A DNA stretch of 64,000 bases from contig CM052360.1 of assembly GCA_028551475.1 (NCBI GenBank), positions 11,768,501 to 11,832,500 on the forward strand, written 5' to 3'. Position 1 is the stretch's first letter, and each line of letters begins with the position of its first letter. The position numbers and the translations under genes are program-made. The notes beneath the pieces were generated by a model, which was given only the letters and a program-made list of their open reading frames with translations, searched no databases and was not told the DNA's origin. This document shows positions 22,490 through 32,631 of the stretch, piece by piece. This stretch comes from Casuarina equisetifolia. Its lineage: Eukaryota > Streptophyta > Magnoliopsida > Fagales > Casuarinaceae.

Positions 22490-22990
22490 TGAGGAAGATA
22501 AAAAATATCTTGAAACCGAAGCCGGAGTTATGATGTCTCAAGTTTCTGATATATTTTCTTTGAAAACTAGGTGGGTAGGTACAACCCAGACGAGCATTCT
22601 TTCTGCCTAGCTGTTTTACTTGAACCGATGCACCTTTGCAGTACGCATGGGTATGGAATACCATTATTGTTGGCCTTTTATATCAGTTTGTGAACAACAA
22701 GCTCCTGTATTCCGTAACTTGATGAGAAACCTTTCATTCAACATTGTTTTTATTTGGTGCTGCACATTGTGATTCTTCTGACAAGCTCTCTGCATCACTT
22801 TAATGTATTTGTGCATCTCATAGAAAGAATAATGGACCACTGCTGCGTTTTAAGTATCCTTATTGCTTTAGAATTAAAGCACTCCTTCTAACAGATGCAC
22901 ATATCTCTGTGAAGATCCTCTTCGTCTCCGTACAAGAAGTTTTAATGGAGAAATCAAATGAGCAATGGAAAATTGCCGGAAATACAGGAG
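22490..22990 (+). repeat. upstream duplication block of the GT61 array, copy 4
   Basis: Matches 745-1130 and 28760-29640, including AATGAGCAATGGAAAA and the AGCCGGAGTTATGATGTC segment that it shares only with copy 5. Copies 4 and 5 therefore share a longer upstream unit. Confidence 0.65.
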
Positions 22991-23109
22991 TATTCAAACC
23001 GAATCCAAGGGAGCATCTGCGGCTGGAACATTGAAAATTGATGCCGATTTAGACTCAACTAAGGATTTTAAGTTTACCCTTAAAAGTTAACAATTTTTAT
23101 AGTTAATTG

Positions 23110-23365
23110 TATCTTTTCTACTAAAGGAAGCTCAGTCATCTATATACCTGCCACGTCAAACTTTTGCTACATCAGCAAAATATAGGTCCCCCGCTTATGC
23201 CGCGAGGCACCACTTAAGCCCTAGGGCAAGGGCGCCTCTTCATCTTCCCAAATAGGAAACCGGCCGACGTGTCTCACCGGCGACAAATCAGGAACTTGAT
23301 TTGTGGAAGAGTAACGGAAACAGATTATCCCGTCTTAATGAGCTTTCCATTTTCAAGCCATCAGT
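23110..23365 (+). promoter_or_regulatory. putative promoter block of GT61 copy 4
   Basis: Counterpart of 3490-3780, with CCACGTCA (23151-23158), CTACATCAGCAAAATATAGG and CCAAATAGGAAACCGGCCG kept, and a shortened GC-rich middle. No clear TATA box; the site of the copy 3 TATA reads GAAGAGTAACGG. Confidence 0.45.
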
Positions 23366-23884
23366 AAGTTGTCTTTCTGGAAACAATTCTGAATTTGAAA
23401 CCAGAACCGCGCTGATTACGGAAGAAGACGCGGGATCAGAACTTTCCTTCCCAACAAGGACAGCTCGCAAACTGTCGTGCGGTCCTCATTCCAGAGAAGA
23501 CATTCTCGGAATCAAGAATCTTCATACTTTGTAAACTCGTTCCTTTTCGGTCGGCCCTCTGTTTTCTTCTGGTTTGTTTTTCCGACGGGTCTCCCACCGT
23601 AAGACTGATTTTTTCCACTAGTAACTTTCATCCTTAAAAGTAAGACTGATTCTCTCCGTTCTCAACATGCATGCGTCCATCCTATATTGTGGAATATCTT
23701 AGTGATCTGTTTCAAATTTCCTTTTCATATTCAGTTCGAAAACCATCGACTGTCTATCAAGGAACTTTTAGACCCAGAGATAGCCGGTTAGAAGGAAAGC
23801 CTGAATCGGGAAGTCAGCATCCGTTTTGGTTCTCAAAAACCGAAAGAATCAACCGAAACAGAAGAACTTCAATCACACACTGAT

Positions 23885-25859
23885 ATGAGGAGTAGAGACG
23901 CAAAACCGTTGATCACTTGCCTCGCGGTCGTGCTACTTTTCGTTATAGTCCAATTCAATGTAACGATGATGTCAAGCATAAAGGGGACTCATTCAACCAA
24001 GAGGCAAGGTATGCGTTGTGGAAATCTTCATTTTTCATGTGGTTCTGCATCTATGCGATCTTAGAGTCAGTAGAAGTTCTACCTCCCAAATTATAGCCCA
24101 TACGAGTTTTCAAGCCTTTTAGCTTGGAAAAGTAGTACTTGGAAAGAAGTTGAAGTCGGCATTTATGGAAAAAGTTCAGTAATTGATTCCCCACTCTACG
24201 TTTTTCTGCGTCTTCCTTCCACGCTTCCAATCCTTGATCTTATATGTTCGTGTCGAGAAACACCTTCCTCGAGGGTCATACTCATCAACTTGCGTGATGA
24301 GTCATTTTCATCCCTGAAGTCAACCGTTCCTCCTTAGTGCAAAACAACATTATCGCTTAGACAGGAGAGGAAGTCGTAGGCACATCCATCTCTTGTTGCT
24401 TAAGAAACGCCTGGTTTTAATCACTTTGACCCTCTAGATTTGCCGATTATGAGTTTACAGAAAGATTAACAGCGCTAGATGGCAGGTTTTGCAACGCATT
24501 CCTATTTTCTTTCGTGTATCAGTCATGTTAGAATGTATAAAGATTTTTACTTTTCACATCGTGCACGCGTTGGATTGATTTTCGATGGTTGCAGACAGAA
24601 TAAGCCGGGTACCGGAATCAATTAGGATTGTGGAAAGACTCAATGACCCGCCCCGGCAATCCACTCCGGCGAAAGAAATCAGCTGCGACCGAAATCGTTT
24701 TTACGACGTTTGTAGAATAAACGGCCCATCTGTCCTGGACCCCACTGTCTCCACACTCTTTGTGATGAACCCCACCAGCTCGACGTCAAGAAAGCCGTTG
24801 GTGGAGAAAGTCCGACCATACGCTCGCAAGTGGCTGGATTCCACGATGAGAGGAGTCAAAGAGGTGACTCTCGTTGCTGGCCCACCAACCCCAAAATGTG
24901 ATGTCAAACACGAAGCCCCAGCACTAGTATTTAGTGCGGGCAATTACTCCGACAACTTCTTCCATGAGTTCAAGGATGGCCTCATCCCCCTTTACATTAC
25001 CGTCAACACTCTTTTCCCTGATCAAGACGTCGTATTTGTGATCTCGAAGCCTCGTGATTGGTGGATCACCAAGTACAAAGAATTGTTGACGGCTTTCACT
25101 AAGTACCCTATCATAAACCTCGACAAAGACACTGCCATCCATTGCTTTCCTTCTGCCAGTGTGGGTATGTTATCGCATGGTTTTATGACCATAGACCCCA
25201 AATTAACGCCAAAGTCAAAGACGTTCGCCGATTTTCATGTCTTCCTCGATCAAGCCTATGGCCAAAGGCGGGAGTTCCAAAACCAAAACTATCCCTCTGT
25301 ATCTAACCTTCCAAAAGACCGGCCCCTTCTTTTGTTGTCCGGTCGTAGAGGTGCCATTGGTCGCGTGCTCTTAAACCAAAATGAAGTAAAACTTGAAGCA
25401 GAAAAGGTTGGTTTTGAGGTGATTATTTTTGAGCCGACACCTGTGACCCCTCTGAGGGAAGCCTATGCCTTAATCAATTCGAGCCATGCAATGGTTGGGA
25501 TACATGGTGCAGCACTTACACATTCATTGTTTCTCCGGCCTGGCTCGGTCTTCGTGCAAGTTGTGCCGCTAGGGCTTGAGCTGTTGGGGGACGTTTGCTT
25601 TGGAAAATCGGCAAGAGCGATGGGTTTGGAATACATGGAGTACTGGATAAGAGCGGAGGAGAGTAGCCTGATAGTGAAGTGTAACAAGGATGAAGTGTTC
25701 ATAAAAGATGCATCTGCTGTTCCAGGAAATTGCTGGTCGAACCAGAGCATGGCCGTATATATGAGGCAACAGAATGTTAAGTTGGATTTGGTAAGATTTA
25801 GGGAGTACTTGAGTGTAGTTTACGTGAAGGCCAAAAAGTTTATGGAAAGGGTGGGATAG
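23885..25859 (+). CDS. GT61 family glycosyltransferase (array copy 4)
   Basis: Exon 1 is 23885-24008, the intron 24009-24594 (GTATGCG…GCAG, phase 1), exon 2 24595-25859; 462 aa. The N-terminus MRSRDAKPLITCLAVVLLFV gives a signal anchor. Landmarks are CDVKHEAPALVFSAG, FFHEFKDGLIPLYITVNT, HCFPSASVGMLSHGFM, LLLLSGRRGAIGRVLLNQ, VGIHGAALTHSLFLRPGS and LEYMEYWIRAEESSL. It contains the 16-residue segment (RPYARKWLDSTMRGVK) found also in copies 1 and 5. The C-terminal third is the most divergent of the set: VKCNKDEVFIKDASAV replaces the usual KYNKDEMIIKDPAA, and ETPVT-type changes lie before PLREAY. No breaks. Likely a Golgi type II transferase; substrate unknown. Confidence 0.93.
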
Positions 25860-26106
25860 TAATACGAAAATTTTGGTTAGCATTTTTTCAGTTGTTGAAG
25901 ACATTAAAATTTGGAAGGAAGGATGCTGTAAACTTTGTCCAATATTGTAGACCATTAGTATATAGAGGCTTTTTACTTATTTTTACTTCTATTCTTTTGT
26001 TTGTCATTCTCAGTTTCGTATGTAAAAAATTCAAAAAAAGTCAGAATTTAAAGCTTTGAATGAAGCGTAAAGCATTTGGTTTAAAGGTCTATGATTGACT
26101 AACTAA
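25860..26106. other. 3' flank of GT61 copy 4
   Basis: Matches the 3' flanks of the other copies (GGAAGGAAGGATGCTG, then AAGCATTTGGTTTAAAGGTC), ending where a Copia LTR begins. Confidence 0.5.
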
Positions 26107-28650
26107 TGCGGAAGTAAAACACTCATGCACTCCAAAATAGAGGAAGCAAATCAAGAACATCAGAAATTACATGGTGCATGCAAATTTGTCTACATCCACA
26201 ACTCAAGGAACAACTGCTTTACTTATAGAGAAAGATTACAGGGGATTACAAGCACCCAGTTTTCTCACTGACGAAGAAGATGAGCTATAGTGTTTTCTCA
26301 CTCTCTCTATAGTCTTCCTTTTTTGTTTTTTGTTTTTTTCAAATAAAGGAAAAATGACTATTTTGCCCTTCACTAATTTTCTCCAAACATAACGGTTTTG
26401 CTAATTTGAAGGAACATTAGTGTAACATCCTGTACTATAAGAAAAAAAAAATTTCTCCTTAGACACTAACTTTACTTAGAGTCTATATCAATAACCCATT
26501 AACATATCTCAAGCTTGTCTCTTGTCAATAGCTTTGCCAAAATATATTAGCTCCATTATCATTCATGTAAATTTTCACAAGATCTAGCTACTTGAATTCT
26601 AATACATTTTTGATCAAACATTATCTAACATCGATATGCTTAGATCTTAAATGACAAAAGACATTCATACTAAAGTGGATGAAACTTTGGTTGTTGTTGT
26701 AGAGGATAACCTTATCTTGATTTACACCAAGTTTCTAAGGAAACCTTTTCATTTATAAAGCAATACAATCTTGTAGCCTTAATTACCATGGAATTTCTCT
26801 CTTTATAAAAGTGAGCATGCACCTTATAATGATCTTTTATCATCATAGTCACCAATCATATCTACATTTGTGTATTCAACTGAATAGGTTCATTATTATC
26901 AAAACAAAAACACATCTTAGGAGTTCTTTTAAGGTACTTAAGTATCCATTTTATAGCTTCCCAATGTTGTTTTCTAGGATCTAACAAAAATCAACTAACT
27001 ACCTAAACTATCTAGTACATGTTGTAGCGTACATCAAATTATCAATTGTAGATGCATAAGAAAGTTTCTTCATATTTTCAATCTCACTCTCACTTTTAGG
27101 ATTTTGTTTCTTATTTAACTTAAAATGACTTATAAGTAGAATATTGATTACCTTTGCTTTGCTCATGTTGAATCTCTTTTACACCTTATTTACATACTTT
27201 TCCTAAGATAGCCACAACTTCCTTGTTTTTTGTCACTTGTAAATTTCATACTAAGGTTTCATTTCACTAATCTCAAATCTTTCATCATGAAAGACTTGCT
27301 CATATCCTTTTTTGGCTTAGTAATCTTCTTGATGCCCTTACCAACAACAACATATCATTTACAAATAAAAGTAAGATGACAAAGTTACATCCTATAAAGT
27401 GTTTTGCAAACATGCAGTTGTTCAAGTGGGTTTTGTCATGGTCATGTTGTAGCATAGATGACTCAAATTTCTTATACAATTATTAACTCACTTATTTTAG
27501 ACCATACAAACTTTTTCTTAATCAACATATAAGATTTTCCTTATCCCTTTTTTATGAAGCCTTTAGTCACTCTATGTAAATCTTTTCCTTCAAGTTTCTA
27601 TGAACAAATGCAATCTTCACACAAGCTATTTTTTCTCTAAGTTAGTCTAGTAGCCAAACTAAGAACAACTACAGTATAAGACATTTTCACTACCAGCAAG
27701 AATATCTCTTCAAAATCAATTTCTTCCTTTTGATCATAATCCTTTACAACTAGTCTTGCCTTATACCTTGTTAATGGGTTGTTCTCTTCTAGCTTAACAT
27801 GTATACTCACTTGTTCTTAAGTGCTCCCTTGTCCTAAGATAATACCACAAGGTCATAAGTATGATTCTCATGCAAAGATTTCATCTCTTCTTGCGTAGCT
27901 TTCTTGCATTCTCTATTATGCTTAACTTCACTAGTCTTCTTATAACAATATTGTTATCCCATATCAATCAACATCAAGTACTTATGTGATGATATTTAAT
28001 TAAAAGTTGACACTCTCTACTGGATATTTTCATTGGGTTTGGGTTGATGACTCATTTGAATGATGATCAACATGTCTCTCTAATTCTTCATTAATTGTTG
28101 CTATAGAAAATTCTTTTCTAATTACATCTTTAGGTAGCTCTTCATATGTAGTTTCTCCTTCATGTATTGTTATTAGAAAAGAAGAAATATCCTTAAAGCC
28201 TTCACTAGCAACTCTTGACATCTTAATCTTCTTAAGATCTTTAATAGTTTGATGTTTAAAAAAACTATATCTCTACTTTTAATCAATTTCTTTGTAAATG
28301 AATCTCACATTCTGTATCCAAATTTCATTATATTTATAGCCCAAAAAGATAATCTTGAGCTTTATCATTAAACTTGTTCCTTTCATTCTTGGGAACATAA
28401 ATAGATATTTTGCAACCAAGCACTCTCAAGTGCTTAAAAGAAACCTCTTTATTAGTTCATGCCCTCAAATAGATCATATTCTAATGAAACCAAAGGAGAT
28501 GTTAATCAAATTAACTACAATATGTATTGTCTCATCTCTTGTCCAAACTTTGAGAATTCAATTTATACAAACTTCCAACTTGACAAAGAGTATTGAAAAT
28601 AATAGACTATTCATCTTATGCCCCCCATATAGGATTTTTGTTTTATGTAT
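26107..28650 (-). mobile_element. degraded Copia retrotransposon, 3' half with LTR
   Basis: The 3' LTR is 26107-26427 (321 bp; on + it starts TGCGGAAG and ends TGTAACA). Reading - from 28650, integrase C-terminal sequence is seen (HLRVLGCKISIYVPKNERN, then KAQDYLF and YKYNEIWIQNVRFIYKEI). It is followed by a linker open at 28221-28030 (MSRVASEGFKDISSFL…), RT (FVILLLFVNDMLLL at about 27400, YVDD altered to FVND) and RNase H around 26900-26600 (HWEAIKWILKYLKRTPKMCF). Gag, protease and the 5' LTR are absent. Numerous stops and shifts make it dead. Confidence 0.82.
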
Positions 28651-28759
28651 TATTCATCGAGTAAGTGTGGATAGATCCCAAAGCATTCGGGTATCCAAGT
28701 TGTTGTGTGTTCTCACCCTTTTCATGCTTTCAATTCACACCAGATCTCGGATTTCTTTG

Positions 28760-29640
28760 GTAGTTTTCATAGAAACCAAAGCTGGAGTTATCACGTCGCA
28801 AGTTTTTGATATACTTCCTTTGAAAATCAAGTGGACAAATACAGGAGCCCAAACGATCGTCCTTTCTACCAAGCTGACTTACCTGAGCCAGTTTTGCCAC
28901 CTTTGCCACCTTTGCAATGCCTAGAGGAATAGAAAACCGTTAGTGTTGACCTTTATATAAGATTTTGTTGAGAATAAAAGAAATTCAACCTGGATTTATT
29001 GCCATGGTGAATGATTTCCTCTTGAATTACTCTTGCCTAATGTGGCAAGCAATGGTCAAGGTGGAAGGCAGAATTTCTCGTAGATTAATCTTTGATTAGC
29101 CAATAAGTCTTATACCTTTTAGTCTAGTGATTATGGATCATAACAATTTGGTATGAAAACTAGTCACCATCCCAAGTTTGAACCTTGACGTGACCAAATC
29201 TTGGTATGTCCTGAGTGTATATATTTCATTGTATAGAATCATCCTTCTCTACAAGATTTTGTAGAATAGAGGCTTATTGTCTCTGTCTTATGGTTTTGAA
29301 AGCTAGTTGATTTGTGGTTGTATAATCAAACGACTAATCCAGCTTAATGTAAATGATCTAATATTTGCAATATGATTTGATTTCTTCTCTATCTAGTTTT
29401 TCTACAGATCTCACATTAGTTGGTGAACAACGTACTCCTGTATTCCATAACTTATGAAAAAACTTTTATTCAAGATTTTTTTTTCTTTCGGGCTTTTGCA
29501 TCCAAGCACTTGATCTAACAGATCCACACATCTCTCTGAAGATTATTTTCATCCTTGCAACAAGTTGAGCAATGGAGAACTGCCGGAAATTCAGAAAGCG
29601 TTCAAACCGAATCCATGGGAGCATCTACGTTTGGAAAATT
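28760..29640 (+). repeat. upstream duplication block of the GT61 array, copy 5
   Basis: Counterpart of 22490-22990, sharing AAACCAAAGCTGGAGTTATCA, CCTGTATTCCATAACTT and GAGCAATGGAGAACTGCCGG. It has grown by about 400 bases of unrelated sequence at 28985-29380. Confidence 0.6.
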
Positions 29641-29734
29641 GAAGATTGATGCCGATTTAGACTCAAACTAATGATATTAAATTTATCCTTAAAAGTTAAC
29701 AATTTTAATATTTAATTGTATCTTTTCTATTGAA

Positions 29735-29935
29735 GGAAGCTCATTCACCTTCGTTCGTGCCACGTCAGACTTTTGCTACATCAGCAAAATATAGGTCCCC
29801 CGCTTATGCCGCGAGGCACCACTTAAGCCCTAGGGCAAGCGCGCTCGACTTCTCCCGCGCCTCTTCATCTTCCCAAATAGGAAACCGGGCGACGTGTGTC
29901 ACCGGCGACAAATCAGGAACTTGATTTGTGGAATC
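29735..29935 (+). promoter_or_regulatory. putative promoter block of GT61 copy 5, truncated downstream
   Basis: Keeps CCACGTCA (29760-29767) and CTACATCAGCAAAATATAGG. At about 29935 it jumps from GATTTGTGGA straight to ATCAAGGATCTTCATT. That deletes the roughly 200 bases which in copies 2-4 include the GTCTTCATGAG/TTTTCAAGCCATCAGTAA segment, presumed to hold the transcription start. Whether this copy is expressed is therefore doubtful. Confidence 0.42.
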
Positions 29936-30397
29936 AAGGATCTTCATTGATAGTAAATTGATTGCAGTTTTCCTCCTTTATTTTGATTCATCTTTATTTG
30001 AGTGATTCTTTGTAATTAATAGAATAGATTCAGAGACCTTATGAATAGGGACATGCAGTACCCAAAAGTAATTTACTTTTTCCAGCTTCCTGTCTTTATT
30101 TCTCTCAGTTTCCTTTGGTGTGTTTTTCCGACCGGTCTCCCACTGTAACTTTGCGACCGGTCACAATCTCTCCGTTTTCATCATGCATGCGTCCATCCTA
30201 TCAAGGTAGAATTCCTTAGTGATCTGTTTCTCAATTTCTTTTCATATTCAGATCGAATACCATCGACCCTCTAGGAACTTGTAGACCCAAACACAGAGGA
30301 ATAGAAAGAAAGCTTGAATCGGGTAGCCAGCATCGGTTTTGGTACTCAAAAATTGAAATAATCTACCGAAACAGAAGAACTTTGAACACACACTGAT

Positions 30398-32631
30398 ATG
30401 AGGAGCAGAGACGCAAGACCGTTGATCACGTGCCTTGTGGTCGTACTACTTTTCGTTGTATTCCAGTATAATATATCGACGATGTCAAGCATAAAGAGGA
30501 CGACTCATTCTACCAAGAGGCAAGGTATGCATTGTGGAACCCTTCTATGTATTCTTCATTTTTCATGAGAGAGAAGAAAGAAAGGTATTTCCTGAGACGC
30601 ATACACACGATCCTAAACCCTAAACCCTAAACCCTAACCTTCTACCTCAAAATCTTTCCTCCTAAAAAATGGTCCATAAGACTTTTTGGAACTTTTAGCT
30701 TCGAAAAGTATTTCTAGGAAAGAATGTGAAGTAGGTCAGTATTTATAGGAAATTTTGACCATAAAAGGTCAGCACTTGATTCCCTTCTCTGTTTGTTTGC
30801 TTCTTCTTTACGCATTCTTCCACAATTCCCTTCTCTGTTTGTTTGCTTCTTCTTTACGCATTCTTCCACAATTCCCTTCTCTGTTTGTTTGCTTCTTCTT
30901 TACGCATTCTTCCAAAATTCCCTTCTCTGTTTGTTTGCTTCTTCTTTACGCATTCTTCCACAAAGGCAATGAAATAATAATCCAAATACTTATATATTCG
31001 TGTCGAACAAGGCCTTCCCCGGGGTCATACCGATCAACTTTCGCGTTGAATAATTTTCATCACTGAAGTCAACCCATCCGCCTTAAACAGTGCAAAACAA
31101 CGTTATCACTTCCAAGAGAGGAAAGGAAGTGGTAGGAAAATCCGTTTTTTGGTCTTAAGAAATGCCTGGTTTTCATCAGTTTGATCCTCTCAATTTGCCG
31201 ATAATTGGTTTACAGATTGATGACAGACATGTTAACAGCCTTAGGTGTCAGTTTTTTTAGCACATTCTTGTTTTCTTTTATGTATCAGTCACGTTAGAAT
31301 TTATGAAGATTGTTACATTTCACCTTCTGCACGCGTTGAATTGAACTTCGATGGCTGCAGACAGAATAAGCCAGAAGCGGGAATCAATTAGCAGTGTGGA
31401 AAGACTCCGTCCTACGTCCCGCCAAGCCGGGCCGGCGAAAGAAATCCGCTGCCGCCTAAGGCGTGGTTTTAATGACATTTGTAGAATCAATGGTCCATCT
31501 GTCCTGGACCCTACTGTGCCCGCATTCTTTTTGATGAACTCCACCGGCTCGACCCTACAAAAGCCCTCGGTGGAGAAAGTCCGACCATTCGCTCGGAAGT
31601 GGGAGAATTCCACGATGATCAGTATCAAAGAGGTGACGCTTGTTGCAGGCCCACCAAACCCAAAATGTGATGTCCAACACGAGGCCCCGGTACTTTTTTT
31701 TATCGCTGGCAGTTTTTCCGGGAACTTCTTCCATGAGTTTAACGATGGCTTCATCCCCCTTTATATCACCGTCAACACTCTTTTCCCTGATCAAGACGTC
31801 GTACTTGTGATGTCAGAGCCTCGTGTTTGGTGGATAAGCAAGTACAAAGAATTGTTAAGTGCTTTCAGCAAGCACCCTATCATTAACCTCGATAGTGATA
31901 CTTCCATCCACTGCTTTCCTTCTGCCAGTGTGGGCATGATATCCCATGGCATTATGACCATAAACCCTGAGTTAACCCCAAACTCAAACACTTACACCGA
32001 TTTTCGTGCCTTCCTGGATAAAGCCTATAGCCAAAAGCTCGATTTCCAAAACCAAAACCGTCCTTCTATACCAAACCTTCCAAAAAAGCGGCCACTTCTT
32101 TTGTTGTTTGGTCGTAAAGGTTTCACCGGTCGCCTACTCTTAAACCAAAAGGAAGTAAAACTTGAAGCAGAAAAGGTTGGTTTTGATGTGATTATTTTCG
32201 AGCCAAAACGGGCGACTCCTTTGAGGGAAGCCTATGCGTTAATCAATTCAAGCCATGCAATAGTTGGGATACACGGTGCAGCGCTAACGCATTCATTGTT
32301 TCTCCGGCCTGGCTCAGTCTTTGTGCAAGTGGTGCCGCTAGGGGCTGAATGGGTGTCAGATTCTTGCTTTGGAACATCGGCAAGAGCTATGGGATTAGAA
32401 TACATGGAGTATATGATAAAAGCGGAGGAGAGTAGCCTGATAGAGAAGCATAACAAGGATGAAATGATCATAAAAGATCCAGCCGCTTTTTTGGGACAGC
32501 AACTAGAAAAGTCGGACCCGTTTGAGATATATATGAGGGAACAAGATGTTAAGTTGGATTTGGTAAGATTTAGGGGGTACTTGAAGGAAGGTTATGTGAA
32601 GGCCAAGAAATTAATGGAAAGAGAGGGATAG
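30398..32631 (+). CDS. GT61 family glycosyltransferase (array copy 5)
   Basis: Exon 1 is 30398-30524, the intron 30525-31360 (GTATGCA…GCAG, phase 1), exon 2 31361-32631; 465 aa, the longest of the set. Membrane anchor at about residues 8-27, then a stem. CDVQHEAPVLFF is at about 145-156, FFHEFNDGFIPLY at about 165-177, HCFPSASVGM at about 226-235 and GIHGAALTH at about 345-353, followed by SLFLRPGSVFVQVVPLG and LEYMEYMIKAEESSL. It has the 16-residue segment and HGAALTH shared with copy 4. The intron is the longest of the family because it gained a 46-bp tandem repeat and a telomere-like stretch. The ATG at 31351 is inside the intron end and is not the start. Type II Golgi-type transferase; specificity unknown. 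Confidence 0.93.
30612..30638. repeat. interstitial telomere-type repeat (CCCTAAA)n
   Basis: Just over three units of the plant telomere repeat CCCTAAA lie in the intron of GT61 copy 5. No counterpart was seen in the introns of the other copies. Confidence 0.9.
30780..30963. repeat. 46-bp minisatellite, four near-identical units
   Basis: Units start at 30780, 30826, 30872 and 30918. Each reads TTCCCTTCTCTGTTTGTTTG then CTTCTTCTTTACGCATTCTT then CCACAA, with one base change in the third unit. The other GT61 introns hold a single diverged copy (for example at 4600-4650), so the expansion is specific to copy 5. Confidence 0.95.

Noticed and set aside
28355-28924. 189-codon open frame on the + strand
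   Set aside because: It lies antisense to Copia integrase, whose - strand motifs are recognisable there. The + frame has no domain.
30780-30963. CRISPR-like array
   Set aside because: The 46-bp units abut directly without spacers and the DNA is a plant nuclear intron. It is a minisatellite.
30755-31066. 103-codon open frame with repeats in GT61 copy 5 intron
   Set aside because: It is generated by reading the 46-bp tandem repeat inside an intron. The unit is not a multiple of three, so each repeat is read in a different frame.
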